From NCBI RefSeq assembly GCF_002022005.1, contig NZ_CP017258.1, forward strand, positions 1,116,001 through 1,180,000: a stretch of 64,000 nucleotides of DNA, given 5' to 3'. The position numbers and the translations under genes are program-made. Below the pieces are notes generated by a model. That model was not told the DNA's origin, ran no database searches, and saw nothing but the letters and a program-made list of their open reading frames with translations. Positions 1-10,003 of the stretch are shown here, in pieces. This DNA comes from Campylobacter pinnipediorum subsp. caledonicus. Lineage in GTDB: Bacteria; Campylobacterota; Campylobacteria; Campylobacterales; Campylobacteraceae. Every line of letters starts with the position of its first letter. The stretch's first letter is position 1.

Positions 1-2
1 AT

Positions 3-56
3 GGTGAAGCTATCTTTCAAGGGAATACGTGGAACCTATTTTTAAAACGCAAATAA
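3..56 (+). CDS. 3' end of an unidentified upstream gene (partial)
   Basis: An open frame enters from the window edge and ends at a TAA at 54-56, giving the C-terminal tail GEAIFQGNTWNLFLKRK. It overlaps the GTG start of fdhD by 28 bases, so the two are probably co-transcribed. The G-x-x-I-F-x-G pattern is the kind seen near the end of ABC-transporter ATPases, and a molybdate or tungstate transporter ATPase would fit next to fdhD and a ModE-like gene. Seventeen residues are too few to name it. The ATG at position 1 is in another frame and closes after 14 codons. Confidence 0.45.
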   Translation, partial: GEAIFQGNTWNLFLKRK

Positions 57-811
57 CAAAATATATCGGAGATGATTTCTCTAATTGTGATGATATATTA
101 GTAAGAGAGATAAAATTAGACATTATAGTAAATGACAAAAAAGTTGGCTCTATGATGGCTACGCCGGTTGATTTAGAAGCACTAGCCGTAGGATACTTAC
201 TTAGTGAGAATATTATATTAAATCACAAAGATATATCTGATATAAATTTCAATGAAAAAAAGTTATGTGTAGAAATAAAAGCAAAGATAAATGAAGAAAG
301 CTTAAAAACATTAAACCACGAAAGCATAATAATAAGTGGCTGTGGTAGAAGCGTTACTGCAAATGTAAATTTAGAAACACTAAGTGCAAAGCTCATAAAT
401 CAAGATATTAAATTCAAAAGAAGTGATATATCAAATCAAATGAGTGAGTTTTACACTCAGTGCGAATTATATGAAAAAACTGGCTGTGTGCATACAGCAA
501 AACTTTTTACAGATAATCAAAAATTTTATATAGGAGAAGATATAGCTCAACACAATACGATAGACAAAGCTATCGGAAAAGCTACATTAGATAATGCTGA
601 TTTAAAAAATAGCTTTTTGATGGTCAGTGGAAGACTTAGCTCTGAAATGGTTGTAAAAGCTGTTATGAACTCAATACCATTACTTGTTTCAAGAACAGCT
701 CCAACAAGTCTTGGTGTTTTGATAGCTAGAAAATTTAATCTAACTTTATGCGGATTTGCTCGTGGTAACAAACTAAATATTTATAGCTGTGAAAGTAGAA
801 TTTATGCATAA
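29..811 (+). CDS. fdhD: FdhD, formate dehydrogenase accessory sulfurtransferase
   Basis: FdhD passes sulfur from a cysteine desulfurase to the Mo/W-bis-pyranopterin cofactor of formate dehydrogenase in the cytoplasm. The 260-residue protein has the family features MATPVDLEALAVGYLLSE near residues 43-60, the loop SGCGRS at 103-108 and C-terminal RTAPTSLGV. E. coli FdhD carries a CxxC pair in the central loop; here only one cysteine (C105) is present. The start is GTG, as there is no upstream ATG in frame. The gene overlaps the partial gene upstream and the ModE-like gene downstream, so it belongs to a tight molybdo/tungsto-enzyme operon. Confidence 0.9.
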   Translation: MEPIFKTQITKYIGDDFSNCDDILVREIKLDIIVNDKKVGSMMATPVDLEALAVGYLLSENIILNHKDISDINFNEKKLCVEIKAKINEESLKTLNHESIIISGCGRSVTANVNLETLSAKLINQDIKFKRSDISNQMSEFYTQCELYEKTGCVHTAKLFTDNQKFYIGEDIAQHNTIDKAIGKATLDNADLKNSFLMVSGRLSSEMVVKAVMNSIPLLVSRTAPTSLGVLIARKFNLTLCGFARGNKLNIYSCESRIYA

Positions 812-1550
812 AGAGATAGAAGAACTAATAATAAAATTTAAAAACAAAAATGGAAGATTAGACTGTGGAGTTGCATTTAAAATAGCAAAAAAATTAGATG
901 TTGATATCGGTGAAGTTGGAAAAACAGCTACAAACATTGGCATCAAAATAGACTCATGCGAACTTGGCCAATTTGGCAAATTAGAAAAATCAGATGGTAG
1001 TTATATAATATACAATAATCTCAAACCAAAGATTGATGAAAAAAGCAGGATAACCTGCAAGGATGCAAGAGATGCTGGAGTTGGGGTTGGTCTTAAAAAG
1101 ATAAGATCAACACTAAAAAACTATAACATAGATGTTAAATACTGCCAACTTGGATGCTTCAAAGAGAAGAAAGGTAAAAAAATGATAGTAAAAACAAAAA
1201 CTTGGATAGAAAACAGCGACGGGGATTTGCTTTTTGGTAAGGGAAAAACTGAGATATTGGAAGTGATAGCCGAATCTGGCTCTATGTCAAAAGCTGCTGA
1301 AATTTTAGGAATGAATTATAAAAAATGCTGGAGTCATATACAAATTTTATCAAAAAATATGGGAGAAGACTTAGTAAACACAAAGCAAGGTGGTGGAGAT
1401 AATGCCGGCACAACTCTAAATCCTCGTGCATATGAGCTTATAAAATCATACAAACAACTCCAAAGAGACATAGAAGAGTATGCAAATAAACGCTTTAAAG
1501 AACTTTTCTTGAGCGATCAAGAAGACAGAATTAAAAAAGACAAAATTTAA
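804..1550 (+). CDS. ModE-like winged-helix regulator with duplicated Cys-rich N-terminal domain
   Basis: The C-terminal half (FGKGKTEILEVI, SMSKAAEILGMNYKKCW, then a GGGDNAGTTL stretch) is a ModE/LysR-type winged helix of the kind that controls molybdate or tungstate uptake and Mo/W enzymes. The usual molybdate-binding TOBE domains are missing. The N-terminal ~125 residues look like two copies of one ~50-residue unit, each with a Cys-x-x-Ala start and an end of the form C-x-L-G-x-F (CELGQFG and CQLGCF). The ATG at 804 is chosen over an in-frame GTG at 789. It overlaps the fdhD stop by 8 bases, giving 248 residues. A ModE-like gene next to fdhD is also known in C. jejuni. The role of the N-terminal part is unknown; metal or oxyanion sensing by its cysteines is a guess. 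Confidence 0.8.
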   Translation: MHKEIEELIIKFKNKNGRLDCGVAFKIAKKLDVDIGEVGKTATNIGIKIDSCELGQFGKLEKSDGSYIIYNNLKPKIDEKSRITCKDARDAGVGVGLKKIRSTLKNYNIDVKYCQLGCFKEKKGKKMIVKTKTWIENSDGDLLFGKGKTEILEVIAESGSMSKAAEILGMNYKKCWSHIQILSKNMGEDLVNTKQGGGDNAGTTLNPRAYELIKSYKQLQRDIEEYANKRFKELFLSDQEDRIKKDKI

Positions 1551-1564
1551 AGAAAGGAAAAAAT

Positions 1565-1753
1565 ATGTTTGTAAAATTAAACGATAGAGTGTATCTAAAT
1601 ACAGATAAAATAACTCGTGTAAAAATAGACAATGTTCAAGATGGAATACGCATACGTTTTTATGAAGGCGTTGCTCAAGTTGCTAAAAGTGGTAAATTTG
1701 AAACTTTTGAATCAGCACAAGCTTGGCTTGAGAAATATTTCGTAAAATCTTAA
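1565..1753 (+). CDS. Small conserved-looking hypothetical protein (62 aa)
   Basis: A 62-residue acidic/basic mixed protein with no signal peptide or membrane segment. Alternating hydrophobic residues suggest a small beta-rich fold (FVKLNDRVYLNTDKITRVKI, then IRIRFYEGVAQVA) followed by one helix (FESAQAWLEKYF). It starts 14 bases after the ModE-like gene behind a good ribosome-binding site (AAAGGAAA), and a strong hairpin follows its stop codon, so it is the last gene of the fdhD operon. I do not recognise the family. Confidence 0.75.
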   Translation: MFVKLNDRVYLNTDKITRVKIDNVQDGIRIRFYEGVAQVAKSGKFETFESAQAWLEKYFVKS

Positions 1754-1759
1754 TTTAAA

Positions 1760-1788
1760 TTATAGCTAAAAAAAATTTTTAGCTATAA
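1760..1788 (+). terminator. Perfect hairpin after the fdhD operon
   Basis: Inverted repeat TTATAGCTAAAAA (1760-1772) and TTTTTAGCTATAA (1776-1788) with a 3-base loop. The 13-bp stem lies directly after the 62-residue gene and before the tgt promoter. Its right arm starts with five Ts but no T tract follows, so termination is likely rather than certain. Confidence 0.6.
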
Positions 1789-1812
1789 CCTGCTACAATT
1801 AATCCAAATAAA

Positions 1813-1818
1813 TATAAT
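1813..1818 (+). promoter_or_regulatory. -10 box of the tgt promoter
   Basis: TATAAT, 20 bases before the tgt ATG, after the hairpin closing the previous operon. A second weaker box, TACAAT, lies near 1794. Campylobacter sigma-70 promoters often lack a -35 box. Confidence 0.5.
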
Positions 1819-1829
1819 ACTTAATTTAA

Positions 1830-2966
<1,137 letters not shown>

Positions 2967-3015
2967 TAACTATTTTTTAAGCTTTTAAATTTTTAAAACA
3001 AATTTTTGGTATTTT

Positions 3016-3048
3016 TTAAGCTATCTTTGGATTTTCAAGATAGCTTAA
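3016..3048. terminator. Inverted repeat between tgt and prfB
   Basis: TTAAGCTATCTT (3016-3027) pairs perfectly with AAGATAGCTTAA (3037-3048) around a 9-base loop. It lies between two converging genes. No clear T tract follows on either strand, so it is terminator-like. Confidence 0.5.
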
Positions 3049-3108
3049 CTGTAAAAATTGCCAAATAAACATCAAAAACTATATTTATTTTAGAAAAATT
3101 TATTCATC

Positions 3109-3133
3109 CTAAGAGCGTTGATTTGACTCTTAG
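3109..3133 (-). terminator. Terminator-like hairpin after prfB
   Basis: CTAAGAG (3109-3115) pairs with CTCTTAG (3127-3133) immediately beyond the prfB stop codon on the minus strand. A T-rich stretch follows in the minus direction. Confidence 0.5.
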
Positions 3134-3134
3134 A

Positions 3135-4238
3135 TCAAATACTTTTTTGACTTATCAAAACACCTTCTATCATCTTTTTGATATCGCCATCAAGTATCGC
3201 ATCTGTTTGAGAGTAAGCCTGTCCACTACGATTGTCTTTTACTTGCTGATAAGGGAAAAGCACATAAGAACGAATCTGATGCCCCCACCCTATTTCGCTC
3301 TTTTCGACACTAGTACTAGCCTCTTGTTGTTTTATAAGCTCAAGCTCATAAAGCCTTGATTTTAGCATTTTCATAGCCGTAGCTCTATTTTTATGCTGAG
3401 ATCTATCATTTTGACATTGCACTACTATACCTGTTGGGACATGTGTTATTCTTATTGCACTTTCTGTTTTATTTACATGCTGACCACCAGCCCCACTGGC
3501 TCTATATGTATCTATTTTTAGATCTTTTTCATCTATATTTATCTCTATGTCATCATCTATTTCGGGACTTACCATAACACTTGAAAAACTAGTATGACGC
3601 CTACCAGCACTATCAAAAGGGCTTGTTCTAACAAGTCTATGAATGCCATTTTCAGCTTTTAAATACCCGTAAGCATTCTCACCCTTCACAATAAAACTTA
3701 CATCTTTAAGACCTGCTTCATCACCCTCTTGAAAGTCAAGAGTTTCTACCTTAAACCCCTCTCTTTCACAAAAACGAAGATACATTCTATAAAGCATACT
3801 AGCCCAGTCATTACTCTCTGTTCCACCAGCACCAGGATGTATGGAAACAATAGCATTCTTGCTATCATCATCTCCACTAAGAAGCATAACGATTTCTAAA
3901 TTTATAATATGATCTTGTAAATTTTGTGCATCATCAAACAATGACTGTATAGTTTCAGTATCATTTTCTGAATTTGCTAATTCATAAAGATCCTTAGCAT
4001 CATCAACAGCCTGTTTTGCAGAGTTAAATTTATCAAGCATTGAATTAATCTTTGATTTTTCTTTTGCTATAACACCAGCTTTTGATATATCTTGCCAAAA
4101 ATCAGGATCATTTTCTAACGAATTGATCTCATCAAGTCTGTTTTTTAAGCTATATGGTTTAACAACCTGAGCGATATTTTCAACCTTTGTGTTTAGTGTT
4201 TTTAATAATTCCGTATATTCATAATTATCCAATTTCAT
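3135..4238 (-). CDS. prfB: Peptide chain release factor 2
   Basis: RF2 recognises UGA and UAA in the ribosomal A site and triggers release of the finished peptide. The stop-codon-reading SPF tripeptide ([13 protein letters not shown]) and the GGQ motif ([16 protein letters not shown]) that triggers peptidyl-tRNA hydrolysis are both present, at about residues 206-208 and 251-253. The start is the ATG at 4238, which has GGAG five bases upstream; an in-frame ATG nine bases earlier lacks this. The frame is continuous, so the programmed +1 frameshift that controls RF2 in many bacteria is absent. Confidence 0.95.
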   Translation of the reverse strand: MKLDNYEYTELLKTLNTKVENIAQVVKPYSLKNRLDEINSLENDPDFWQDISKAGVIAKEKSKINSMLDKFNSAKQAVDDAKDLYELANSENDTETIQSLFDDAQNLQDHIINLEIVMLLSGDDDSKNAIVSIHPGAGGTESNDWASMLYRMYLRFCEREGFKVETLDFQEGDEAGLKDVSFIVKGENAYGYLKAENGIHRLVRTSPFDSAGRRHTSFSSVMVSPEIDDDIEINIDEKDLKIDTYRASGAGGQHVNKTESAIRITHVPTGIVVQCQNDRSQHKNRATAMKMLKSRLYELELIKQQEASTSVEKSEIGWGHQIRSYVLFPYQQVKDNRSGQAYSQTDAILDGDIKKMIEGVLISQKSI

Positions 4239-4285
4239 TATCTCCATAATTTTTTTGCCTATTTTACCAAATTTAATTTTTATTT

Positions 4286-4294
4286 TGATAAAAT
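4286..4294 (+). promoter_or_regulatory. Extended -10 promoter of panC-rimO-tilS
   Basis: TG-A-TAAAAT inside TTTTGATAAAAT, about 30 bases before the panC ATG. This matches the extended -10 form of Campylobacter housekeeping promoters. Confidence 0.5.
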
Positions 4295-4325
4295 GACAGG
4301 TTAAAATACAAAAAAAGAGTGAAAA

Positions 4326-5147
4326 ATGAAAATAATAAAAACTATTGAAGAACTTAAAGAATTTAGATCTAGTCTTGATGGCAGTGTTGGATTTGTCCCT
4401 ACAATGGGTGCTTTACACGATGGGCATAAAAGCCTTATACAAAAATCAGTAGATCAAAATGATCATACGATTGTGTCTGTTTTTGTAAATCCAACACAAT
4501 TCTTGCCCGGAGAGGATTTAGAAAAATATCCAAGAAAAGAAGAAGATGATACAAAAATTTGCGAAACCTGTGGAGCTAGCGCTATTTTTATACCTGATGC
4601 AAACATTATGTATTCTGATAAAGAGCCATTAGTTTTAGCACCAAATAAATTTGCAAATATACTAGAAGGAAAGACAAGACCGGGTCATTTTGATGGTGTT
4701 TTAAGGGTGCTTACTAAATTTTTCAACCTAGTAAAACCAAACAGAGCATATTTTGGAAAAAAAGACACACAACAACTTTTAATAATACAAAACTATATAA
4801 ATACAATGTTTTTGGATATAGAAATAATTCCTTGTGATATAGTAAGAGAAAGGGATGGCCTAGCTCTTTCAAGCAGAAATGCGTATCTTAGCGAAGAAGA
4901 AAAATGTATGGCTCTTCGCATATCAAAATCATTGCAAAACACTTTAAATTTTGTAGAAAATGGAGATCTTGATAGCAGATCTATCAAAGAAGAGATGCTA
5001 AGGATATTAGAGCCTTTAAAATTAGACTATGTGGCAATAGTAAACAAAGAACTTGAAGAGATACAAAAAGTAGAAGAAGGAAACACCATAATACTTGTAG
5101 CAGCTTATGTTGGTAAAACTAGACTTATTGACAACATGTGGATATAA
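4326..5147 (+). CDS. panC: Pantothenate synthetase
   Basis: PanC joins pantoate and beta-alanine at the cost of ATP, the last step of pantothenate synthesis. The class I nucleotidyltransferase motif is seen as [10 protein letters not shown] (HxGH at residues 31-34), followed by [16 protein letters not shown] and the KMSKS-like loop [10 protein letters not shown]. The 273-residue length is normal. It is the first gene of an operon with rimO and tilS; the rimO ATG lies two bases after its stop. Confidence 0.96.
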   Translation: MKIIKTIEELKEFRSSLDGSVGFVPTMGALHDGHKSLIQKSVDQNDHTIVSVFVNPTQFLPGEDLEKYPRKEEDDTKICETCGASAIFIPDANIMYSDKEPLVLAPNKFANILEGKTRPGHFDGVLRVLTKFFNLVKPNRAYFGKKDTQQLLIIQNYINTMFLDIEIIPCDIVRERDGLALSSRNAYLSEEEKCMALRISKSLQNTLNFVENGDLDSRSIKEEMLRILEPLKLDYVAIVNKELEEIQKVEEGNTIILVAAYVGKTRLIDNMWI

Positions 5148-5149
5148 GA

Positions 5150-6457
5150 ATGCAAAAAGTTCATCTAATATCACTTGGTTGTAATAAAAATTTAGTAGAT
5201 AGCGAGATAATGCTTGGTCGTTTAAAAAACTATAGCATAACAGATGATGTAAATAGTGCTGATGTTATCATAGTAAACACATGTGGTTTTATAGAATCAG
5301 CAAAACAAGAGAGTATACAAACCATACTTGAAGTAGCAGAAAGCAAAAAACAAGACGCTACTCTTGTTGTAACTGGCTGTTTGATGCAAAGATACAAAGA
5401 GGAGCTTATAAAAGAACTACCTGAAGTTGATTTGTTTACTGGTGTTGGGGATTATGATAAGATAGATGAAATTTTACTAAAAAAGACAAATTTATTTAGC
5501 CCTGATACATATCTGCAAAGCACAGAAGACAGAGTTATAACAGGTTCAAATTATCACGCATATATAAAAATTTCAGAGGGTTGTAATCAAAGATGTAGTT
5601 TTTGTGCTATACCAACCTTTAAAGGAAAATTAAAATCAAGAAATTTAGAAGATATTATAGATGAAGTAAAAAAGCTAGTTCAAAAAGGCTTTTATGATTT
5701 TAGCTTTTTATCTCAGGACTCTAGCTCTTTTTTAAAAGACAAATCAACAAACGATGGCTTAATAAAGCTTATTGATGCCATAGAAAAAATAGATGGTGTA
5801 AAAAGTGCAAGAATACTATATCTTTATCCAAGCACAACATCAAATGAGTTAATTTCAAAAATAATATCTTCAAATGTTTTTCATAACTATTTTGATATGC
5901 CTATACAACATATAAGCGACAATATGCTAAAAACAATGAGAAGAGGAAGTGGTGAAAAGAGGCTAAGAGAGCTTTTGGATATAATGAGAAAAGCACCAAA
6001 TTCTTTCTTAAGAACTGGAATCATAATAGGACATCCAGGAGAAACCAACGAAGACTTTGACACACTATGTGAGTTTTTAAGTGAGTTTTCATTTGATAGA
6101 GTTTCAGCATTTGCTTACTCAAAAGAAGAAGATACAAAAGCTTATGAAATGGAGCAAGTTCCAACAAAAATAGTATCTCAAAGATTAAGCAAAATAGAGA
6201 AAATCATAGACAAGACAATATCAAAAAGTCTTGATAGTATGATAGACAAAGAATATATCGTAACACTTGATGGAGTAAGTAGCGAAGGAGAGATGTTTTT
6301 TGGAGCTAAACTTGACATATGGGATAAAGATATAGATGGCGAGGTTTTGATAAACGAAAGTGACATTAGTGATTTGCAAGTAGGAAAAAGATATATTTGC
6401 AAAATAACACAAAGAGCCGATAAAAAGTTACTTGGGACTATTTTAAAAGAAGTTTAA
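5150..6457 (+). CDS. rimO: Ribosomal protein uS12 methylthiotransferase RimO
   Basis: RimO adds a methylthio group to an aspartate of ribosomal protein S12 using radical S-adenosylmethionine chemistry. The N-terminal UPF0004 domain has three cysteines ([21 protein letters not shown]) for one Fe-S cluster. The radical-SAM motif [13 protein letters not shown] holds the other, and a TRAM-like C-terminal domain follows. The ATG at 5150 is preferred to an in-frame GTG at 5138 that lies inside panC; it gives 435 residues. The wording [12 protein letters not shown] is typical of RimO rather than MiaB. Confidence 0.93.
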   Translation: MQKVHLISLGCNKNLVDSEIMLGRLKNYSITDDVNSADVIIVNTCGFIESAKQESIQTILEVAESKKQDATLVVTGCLMQRYKEELIKELPEVDLFTGVGDYDKIDEILLKKTNLFSPDTYLQSTEDRVITGSNYHAYIKISEGCNQRCSFCAIPTFKGKLKSRNLEDIIDEVKKLVQKGFYDFSFLSQDSSSFLKDKSTNDGLIKLIDAIEKIDGVKSARILYLYPSTTSNELISKIISSNVFHNYFDMPIQHISDNMLKTMRRGSGEKRLRELLDIMRKAPNSFLRTGIIIGHPGETNEDFDTLCEFLSEFSFDRVSAFAYSKEEDTKAYEMEQVPTKIVSQRLSKIEKIIDKTISKSLDSMIDKEYIVTLDGVSSEGEMFFGAKLDIWDKDIDGEVLINESDISDLQVGKRYICKITQRADKKLLGTILKEV

Positions 6458-6460
6458 ATT

Positions 6461-7459
6461 TTGATTAGTAAAAATTGTTTAACTCATCTAAAAAATGGTA
6501 AAAATTTGCTAGCATTTTCTTATGGTGTTGACAGCGCGGCACTTTTTTACCTTTTAGAAGAGTCAGGTATTAAATTTGACATAGCTATCATAAACTATAA
6601 CACTAGAGAAAATAGCACAGTAGAAGCAACAAGTGCAAAAAACTTAGCATATAAATTTAATAAAAAATGCTTTTTAAAAAGTGTTAAACTTCAAAATAAA
6701 AACTTTGAAAGCGAAGCAAGAAAGATAAGATATGATTTTTTTAAAGAAATTTGTATAAACGAAAAGTATACAAATTTGATTTTAGCACATCAGCTAAATG
6801 ATATGTTTGAATGGTTTTTAATGCAATTTAGCAAAGGTGCTGGACTAAACGAACTAATAGGAATGCAAGAGATAGAAAAAAAAGAGTATTATACGCTCAT
6901 AAGACCAATTTTAAACATACAAAAAGATGAACTTAATAAATATTTAGATAAAAATAATTATAAATATTTTGTTGATGAAAGTAATTTTTCAGACAAATAT
7001 ACAAGAAATCATTTTAGACTTGAATTTTCAAACCAATTCATAAAACAATACTCAAACGGAGTTAAAAAAAGTTTTGAGTTTTTAAACCAAGACTACAATC
7101 AGCTAAAACCAAAATATAAAAAAATAAAAGATGATTTTTATCTAGTCTATAATGACAAAAATGCAATAAGAGGCATAGATAAAGTTTGCAAAAAGCTTGG
7201 TGTATTGATGAGTCAAAATCAAAGACTAGCAGCACTAAAAGATGGTGTAATAAGCGGTAAAATTGCCATTGGTATAAAAGATGATATTGTATTTATATCA
7301 CCTTTTGTAAAAGATGCAATGGATAAAAAATTTAAAGAAAAATGCAGAAAAGCTTTAATCCCAAAATTAATAAGACCTTATTTATTTCAAATAAATTTTG
7401 AAATAGAAAAATTAAATTATAATAAAATTTTTGATACAACAGATGTTATAGCTGTTTGA
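6461..7459 (+). CDS. tilS: tRNA(Ile)-lysidine synthase
   Basis: TilS modifies C34 of tRNA-Ile2 to lysidine so that the tRNA reads AUA instead of AUG. The N-terminal PP-loop ATPase domain is recognisable (LAFSYGVDSAALFYLLE), although the canonical SGGxDS signature is SYGVDS here. LAHQLNDMFEWFLMQFSKG and YTRNHFR match conserved TilS segments. The start is TTG, three bases after rimO. At 332 residues it lacks most of the long C-terminal domain of E. coli TilS, as expected for short types. Its 3' end overlaps the converging rsmE gene by 43 bases. Confidence 0.88.
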   Translation: MISKNCLTHLKNGKNLLAFSYGVDSAALFYLLEESGIKFDIAIINYNTRENSTVEATSAKNLAYKFNKKCFLKSVKLQNKNFESEARKIRYDFFKEICINEKYTNLILAHQLNDMFEWFLMQFSKGAGLNELIGMQEIEKKEYYTLIRPILNIQKDELNKYLDKNNYKYFVDESNFSDKYTRNHFRLEFSNQFIKQYSNGVKKSFEFLNQDYNQLKPKYKKIKDDFYLVYNDKNAIRGIDKVCKKLGVLMSQNQRLAALKDGVISGKIAIGIKDDIVFISPFVKDAMDKKFKEKCRKALIPKLIRPYLFQINFEIEKLNYNKIFDTTDVIAV

Positions 7460-8070
7460 GATTTTAATATATGCTTAGTTTTTAAACCAAATTTTTTAGT
7501 AAATAATTCTATTTCTCTTTGAGAAAATCCACCCTCAGGACCTACAAATAAAAGCTCATCTTTATATAAGCTTATATCATCTCCTCCGAAATTAACAAGG
7601 GCTATATTATCATATTTCAAAGAAAAATCATCCACACTATCATAAATTTCAAATTCCATCAAAGCATCTCTACCACATTGTTCGCACGACAAAGCGCAAA
7701 TATATTCAAATCTTTTAATATCTATTTTGAAATTTGCTTGTGAAAAATCAGTATAGACAAAAATAATCTTACCTACACCAAGCTCGTTTAAATAAGGCAG
7801 TGTTTTTTCTATTGTTTTTGGGTCAATGACAGACCAAGCTATCTTAAAATCATAGTTTGGCTTTTCATTTAAACTAGCAAAAACAAGGGATAAGGAGGCA
7901 CTTCTTCTTTCAAGACTTTCAATTTCATAAAGATATCTTTTACTATCTTTTAGATTTCTTACCTCTATCCTATCGCCTACCTTAACTCTTCTTGCTTTTA
8001 GATGTAAAAATGGCTCATTTTCAACAATTAATCGTTCATTTCCGGCATTTTTATCATACAAGAACTGCAT
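7417..8070 (-). CDS. rsmE: 16S rRNA (uracil-1498-N3)-methyltransferase RsmE
   Basis: RsmE methylates U1498 of 16S rRNA. The protein has a small N-terminal PUA-like domain (HLKARRVKVGDRIEV) and a C-terminal SPOUT knot with the signature FVGPEGGFSQRE and the final LKSQTAITSV helix. The start is the ATG at 8070, which follows the stop of the upstream membrane-protein gene by one base (217 residues). An in-frame start further upstream would lie inside that gene. The 3' end overlaps tilS on the other strand. Confidence 0.9.
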   Translation of the reverse strand: MQFLYDKNAGNERLIVENEPFLHLKARRVKVGDRIEVRNLKDSKRYLYEIESLERRSASLSLVFASLNEKPNYDFKIAWSVIDPKTIEKTLPYLNELGVGKIIFVYTDFSQANFKIDIKRFEYICALSCEQCGRDALMEFEIYDSVDDFSLKYDNIALVNFGGDDISLYKDELLFVGPEGGFSQREIELFTKKFGLKTKHILKSQTAITSVVSKILL

Positions 8071-8071
8071 A

Positions 8072-8473
8072 TCACAATCCAGCAAAAAGCACAAAAAATA
8101 TCTCTCCTAAAATTTGGAAAAATGCAAATTTTCTAAATTTACCAAGTTCATTTAAAGGAGCATATTTTTTTAACTTCTTATATCCAATTATATTTAAAGT
8201 AACTAAACCAATAAAAGATATAATCATTCTAGCTATATGCCAAGTTAGACTAAAATTTAAAGCAACAAGCATTAAAACACCTGTAAAAAACACAACAGCA
8301 AAAGCTAAGTGGTATAAAGGTAGAAAATACCTTATCCTAAGCACATAATTTTTAGTATTTATGCCTATTTGTGTTAAGACCAAATGTATAACAACAAGTG
8401 TTAAAAGCAAGTGCATCATTCCTTTATGAAAAGGGTAAATGGCTGAGTGTAATTCTTGTAAGTGTTCGATCAT
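8072..8473 (-). CDS. Small integral membrane protein of unknown function (133 aa)
   Basis: Four hydrophobic segments are visible at about residues 19-36, 50-70, 78-97 and 115-132, so this is an inner-membrane protein. Several histidines (H4, H9, H16, H21, H29) lie near the first segment and could bind haem or metal, but no recognised motif supports this. It sits between a small lipoprotein gene, which it overlaps by 4 bases, and rsmE. A SirB-like family is possible from the overall pattern only. Confidence 0.7.
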   Translation of the reverse strand: MIEHLQELHSAIYPFHKGMMHLLLTLVVIHLVLTQIGINTKNYVLRIRYFLPLYHLAFAVVFFTGVLMLVALNFSLTWHIARMIISFIGLVTLNIIGYKKLKKYAPLNELGKFRKFAFFQILGEIFFVLFAGL

Positions 8474-8661
8474 TCTTGTTTCTCCATAACTGGTTCCGGT
8501 GGGAAATTTTCATCAATAGTAGTATTTGTTTCACCTTGAGATATAGGAATATCTGTTGGCACCTTATCATTTGTATTGTTTATATTATTGGTTTTATTAT
8601 CATTACATCCTATAACAAACATAAAAATCATTAGAAATAAGCTATAAAAAACTTTTTTCAT
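8470..8661 (-). CDS. Small lipoprotein (63 aa)
   Basis: A type II signal peptide is visible: MKK, a hydrophobic core FYSLFLMIFM, then the lipobox FVIGC with the lipidated cysteine. The mature part is about 45 residues, polar and Asn/Thr-rich, and looks disordered. The start is the ATG at 8661, which overlaps the queD stop by one base and has AAGGAAG upstream. The function is unknown. Translational coupling to queD and to the downstream membrane protein suggests a shared transcript only. Confidence 0.75.
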   Translation of the reverse strand: MKKVFYSLFLMIFMFVIGCNDNKTNNINNTNDKVPTDIPISQGETNTTIDENFPPEPVMEKQE

Positions 8662-9242
8662 CAAACTTCCTTTGGATTTAAAATTTTAGTTTTTGTCTTT
8701 ATTTTATCAAAAAGGTTCTTGTCCTCCCATTCATCTATTATAGCATCTGAAAACACTATATTATCTAAGCTTATGATACCCATATTTTCATTATAAGCAT
8801 CTTGTTTAAAGCATTGAGCATATCCTGTATCTGTTTCGTGAACTATTATACTATCAAGAGTTACACCCTGCTCTGCATTTTGCATTATTGTATTTTGTAA
8901 CAAAGTATCTATAATAACAAAAAATATTCTACAAAATTGTTCAGCAGATGGATTAACAGGTATACTTACCCATCTTGCAGAGTGTTTTTTTATGTCATCT
9001 ATATACTCTTTGTTGTCTAATGAATATATAGTCGTACTATGATCAAAGCTATCAATTATGGTTTTAATATTTTTCTTCATTAAGCCAAAGTCATAAACCA
9101 TACCGGCATTATCTAAAAAATCTGATTTTAGCAAAACTTCTGCTTTGTAACTATGTCCATGAATACTTGTTCTACAACGCTTAGAGCTACAAAACCTAAC
9201 TATATGTGCATTTTCAAATTTAAAAAGCTTTCTAATTATCAT
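8661..9242 (-). CDS. queD: 6-carboxytetrahydropterin synthase QueD
   Basis: QueD converts dihydroneopterin triphosphate to 6-carboxytetrahydropterin, the second step to preQ0. Zinc ligands are H13 (FENAHIV), H28 and H30 (IHGHSY). The catalytic cysteine is probably C23, and HETDTGYAQ carries the conserved Glu. At 193 residues it is longer than E. coli QueD (about 120). The Cys-to-HGH spacing is four residues here rather than three. It overlaps queE by one base, and moaA-queE-queD form one operon. Confidence 0.9.
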   Translation of the reverse strand: MIIRKLFKFENAHIVRFCSSKRCRTSIHGHSYKAEVLLKSDFLDNAGMVYDFGLMKKNIKTIIDSFDHSTTIYSLDNKEYIDDIKKHSARWVSIPVNPSAEQFCRIFFVIIDTLLQNTIMQNAEQGVTLDSIIVHETDTGYAQCFKQDAYNENMGIISLDNIVFSDAIIDEWEDKNLFDKIKTKTKILNPKEV

Positions 9243-10003
9243 TAAACACCCTCTTTATTATCCCAAATCCTAATATGCATACGATCACTATAATTAAATC
9301 CATTTTTTATAGCAAAATTGGCTACATTTAAAGCATTTTTTTCTAATTCGATTTTATTTGAACCCATTGGCATACACCAAACATCTTGATTATAAATTTT
9401 AAGTATGTCATTAATCTCATCAAGTTCTTTGTCTTTTCCTAAAATAACAAATTTATAAAAACTATCATAAGAATTTTCACAAATAGCCTTTATGGCTTCT
9501 TTATTTATTCTTTTTTCATACTTTTCACCACTATTTTTAAGCTTAACACTCATAGCAAAACTACATTTTTTATAAATTGGAAATTTCTCAAAATCAACAA
9601 AAATACTAGAATTTGTTTCAAATTGAATCTTAAAACCACTATTTATCAACTTTGAAACTAAATTAATAAAGATTTTATTTTTATGATGCAAAAGAGGTTC
9701 TCCACCTGTAATAACTATCATAGGCAGTTTTTTCAAACCTTTTATTCTTGCATTAACTAAGTTTAAAATTTCATCTTCAGTTTGTATCTGAGTAGCATCA
9801 AAATGAGATGTAAAAACAGCTCTAATTGTATCACAGCCAATTAAAGTATCACCAGTCTTATTAGATATTTGTTTTACATCAAAGCCGTAACAATTTAAAT
9901 TGCACCCAAAAAATCGTAAAAAAATAGCAAGGTGACCTTGATATTTTCCCTCTCCTTGTATGCTTATAAACTCTTCAACCAAACTCAAACTAGCCAATAT
10001 CAC
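9242..10003 (-). CDS. queE: 7-carboxy-7-deazaguanine synthase QueE (atypical cluster motif)
   Basis: QueE is the radical-SAM enzyme that turns 6-carboxytetrahydropterin into 7-carboxy-7-deazaguanine. The N-terminus [13 protein letters not shown] and the internal ITGGEPLLH are typical. The iron-sulfur motif is unusual: C34-x3-C38 is followed by Phe-Asp instead of the third cysteine, and the next cysteine in a Cys-Asp-Thr context is C57, giving C-x3-C-x18-C. The insertion holds about 16 residues. It overlaps moaA by 4 bases and queD by 1. Confidence 0.88.
   Translation of the reverse strand: MILASLSLVEEFISIQGEGKYQGHLAIFLRFFGCNLNCYGFDVKQISNKTGDTLIGCDTIRAVFTSHFDATQIQTEDEILNLVNARIKGLKKLPMIVITGGEPLLHHKNKIFINLVSKLINSGFKIQFETNSSIFVDFEKFPIYKKCSFAMSVKLKNSGEKYEKRINKEAIKAICENSYDSFYKFVILGKDKELDEINDILKIYNQDVWCMPMGSNKIELEKNALNVANFAIKNGFNYSDRMHIRIWDNKEGV

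Noticed and set aside
3123-3359. Plus-strand ORF within prfB
   Set aside because: It is antisense to the conserved RF2 coding region and has no recognisable motif or ribosome-binding site.
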